The notes below the pieces were generated by a model. The model searched no databases. It was not told the origin of the DNA and saw only the letters and a program-made list of their open reading frames with translations. Source: a virus. Taken from it: 22,340 nucleotides of DNA. Below are positions 21,905 through 22,340 of this stretch, one piece after another; positions within the stretch are counted from its first letter, which is position 1; the number at the start of each line of letters is the position of its first letter. The stretch covers positions 1 through 22,340 of IMG/VR virus record IMGVR_UViG_3300030085_004057; one strand, 5' to 3'. Position numbers and translations under genes: made by a program.

Positions 21905-22340
21905 TCATCTCTTGTAAAGGTAACCACCTGCCCAATCACATTTCTCCAATACTTCCTCACGCTGGGTGATAATACGAAGATCAAAGCGTACACCTTTAGC
22001 AGGTTGTTTGATAGATGCTGCCTTGTAAAGTTCACCAGTCTTCTTGTCAACAAATGCATGGACAGAATGTGAACCAGCAGCATTCATCATGATCTTGTGA
22101 TACTTACGACCAGTCTGAATGTAGAAATCATAATCACAAATGTCCTTATCAATCTTATCCAGGCACTCCTGATGATAAGCAGGATTAGATGAAGAAGGCA
22201 TCAGGAACTTGTGACGTGCATACGATTCCTTCATATAATTGTGGCGCAATGCATCACACAACATATAGCACCACTTGGTCACATTCAGTTGTAAGGTGTT
22301 CTGTGCATCACGCTGGGCACAGAAGTCGCTGAACTCTTGT
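21905..22340 (-). CDS. conserved phage protein of unknown function (N-terminus outside window)
   Basis: The frame is open to the right edge, giving 144 visible residues. The GTG at 22282 is not the true start, since coding continues upstream with FSDFCAQRDAQNTLQLNVTK. The C-terminal motif SHSVHAFVDKKTGELYKAAS followed by IKQPAKGVRFDLR is one I remember as strongly conserved in short proteins of T4-like cyanophages and other myoviruses. The N-terminal helix region (KWCYMLCDALRHNYMKESYA) has two Cys. Two nearby Met (KIMMNAAGS) precede the motif. No function is known. It is the first gene in view of the operon with the permease and oxygenase, 3 nt from the permease start. Confidence 0.85.
   Translation of the reverse strand, partial: QEFSDFCAQRDAQNTLQLNVTKWCYMLCDALRHNYMKESYARHKFLMPSSSNPAYHQECLDKIDKDICDYDFYIQTGRKYHKIMMNAAGSHSVHAFVDKKTGELYKAASIKQPAKGVRFDLRIITQREEVLEKCDWAGGYLYKR

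Overview
The window looks like part of a T4-like marine cyanophage (a myovirus infecting Synechococcus or Prochlorococcus). The evidence is baseplate proteins gp6 and gp25, a PAAR spike-tip protein, T4-type late promoter motifs (ATAAATA), a phage tRNA-Leu, a 2-oxoglutarate/Fe(II) oxygenase of the kind common in cyanophages, and many short conserved-looking cyanophage ORFs. Every gene I can support is on the minus strand, so transcription runs from high to low coordinates. Genes are packed with ATGA, TAATG or TGATG overlaps and few Shine-Dalgarno sites.

Region 1 (1-16578) is mainly the virion module, read right to left. It begins with an acidic 55-residue protein, a glutaredoxin and three short ORFs. 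Then come a 335-residue probable structural protein, a PAAR tip protein and a 1456-residue Ig/glycine-rich probable adhesin. Four very small or small overlapping ORFs follow (48, 31, 160 and 43 aa), then gp25, gp6 and a giant structural ORF. The giant ORF is open for 2256 codons and runs off the left edge of the window. I checked its frame for stops across nearly the whole length and found none. Region 1 is AT-rich.

Region 2 (about 16700-18780) is visibly richer in G+C. It is an array of short genes, several behind their own TATAAT box. Five boxes share one layout: TATAAT, exactly 6 nt, then AGTTCA(C/A)ACAA or a diverged form of it. Four of the five also carry a TCACA-type box (one is GCACA) exactly 31 nt upstream of TATAAT. 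None has a TTGACA at normal -35 spacing. This looks like a phage-specific promoter unit, possibly activator-dependent, driving early or middle host-takeover genes. The array includes a HicA-like lone toxin-fold protein, a YETWN-motif protein and a single-TM peptide.

Region 3 (18785-19754) is AT-rich again. It has four small ORFs and tRNA-Leu(UAA), with a perfect hairpin just past the tRNA 3' end.

Region 4 (19755-20229) is a 475-nt gene-free control region. It has two textbook sigma-70 promoters (TTGACA-N17-TATAAT and TTGACA-N17-TATGAT) firing toward the tRNA and small genes. It also has a 25-bp inverted repeat and a helically phased cluster of four TTCCACA sites resembling cyanobacterial DnaA boxes.

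Region 5 (20230-22340) carries a prolyl-hydroxylase-like 2OG oxygenase overlapping a TauE/SafE-type membrane permease by 65 nt. At the right edge is a conserved phage protein of unknown function, cut by the window end.
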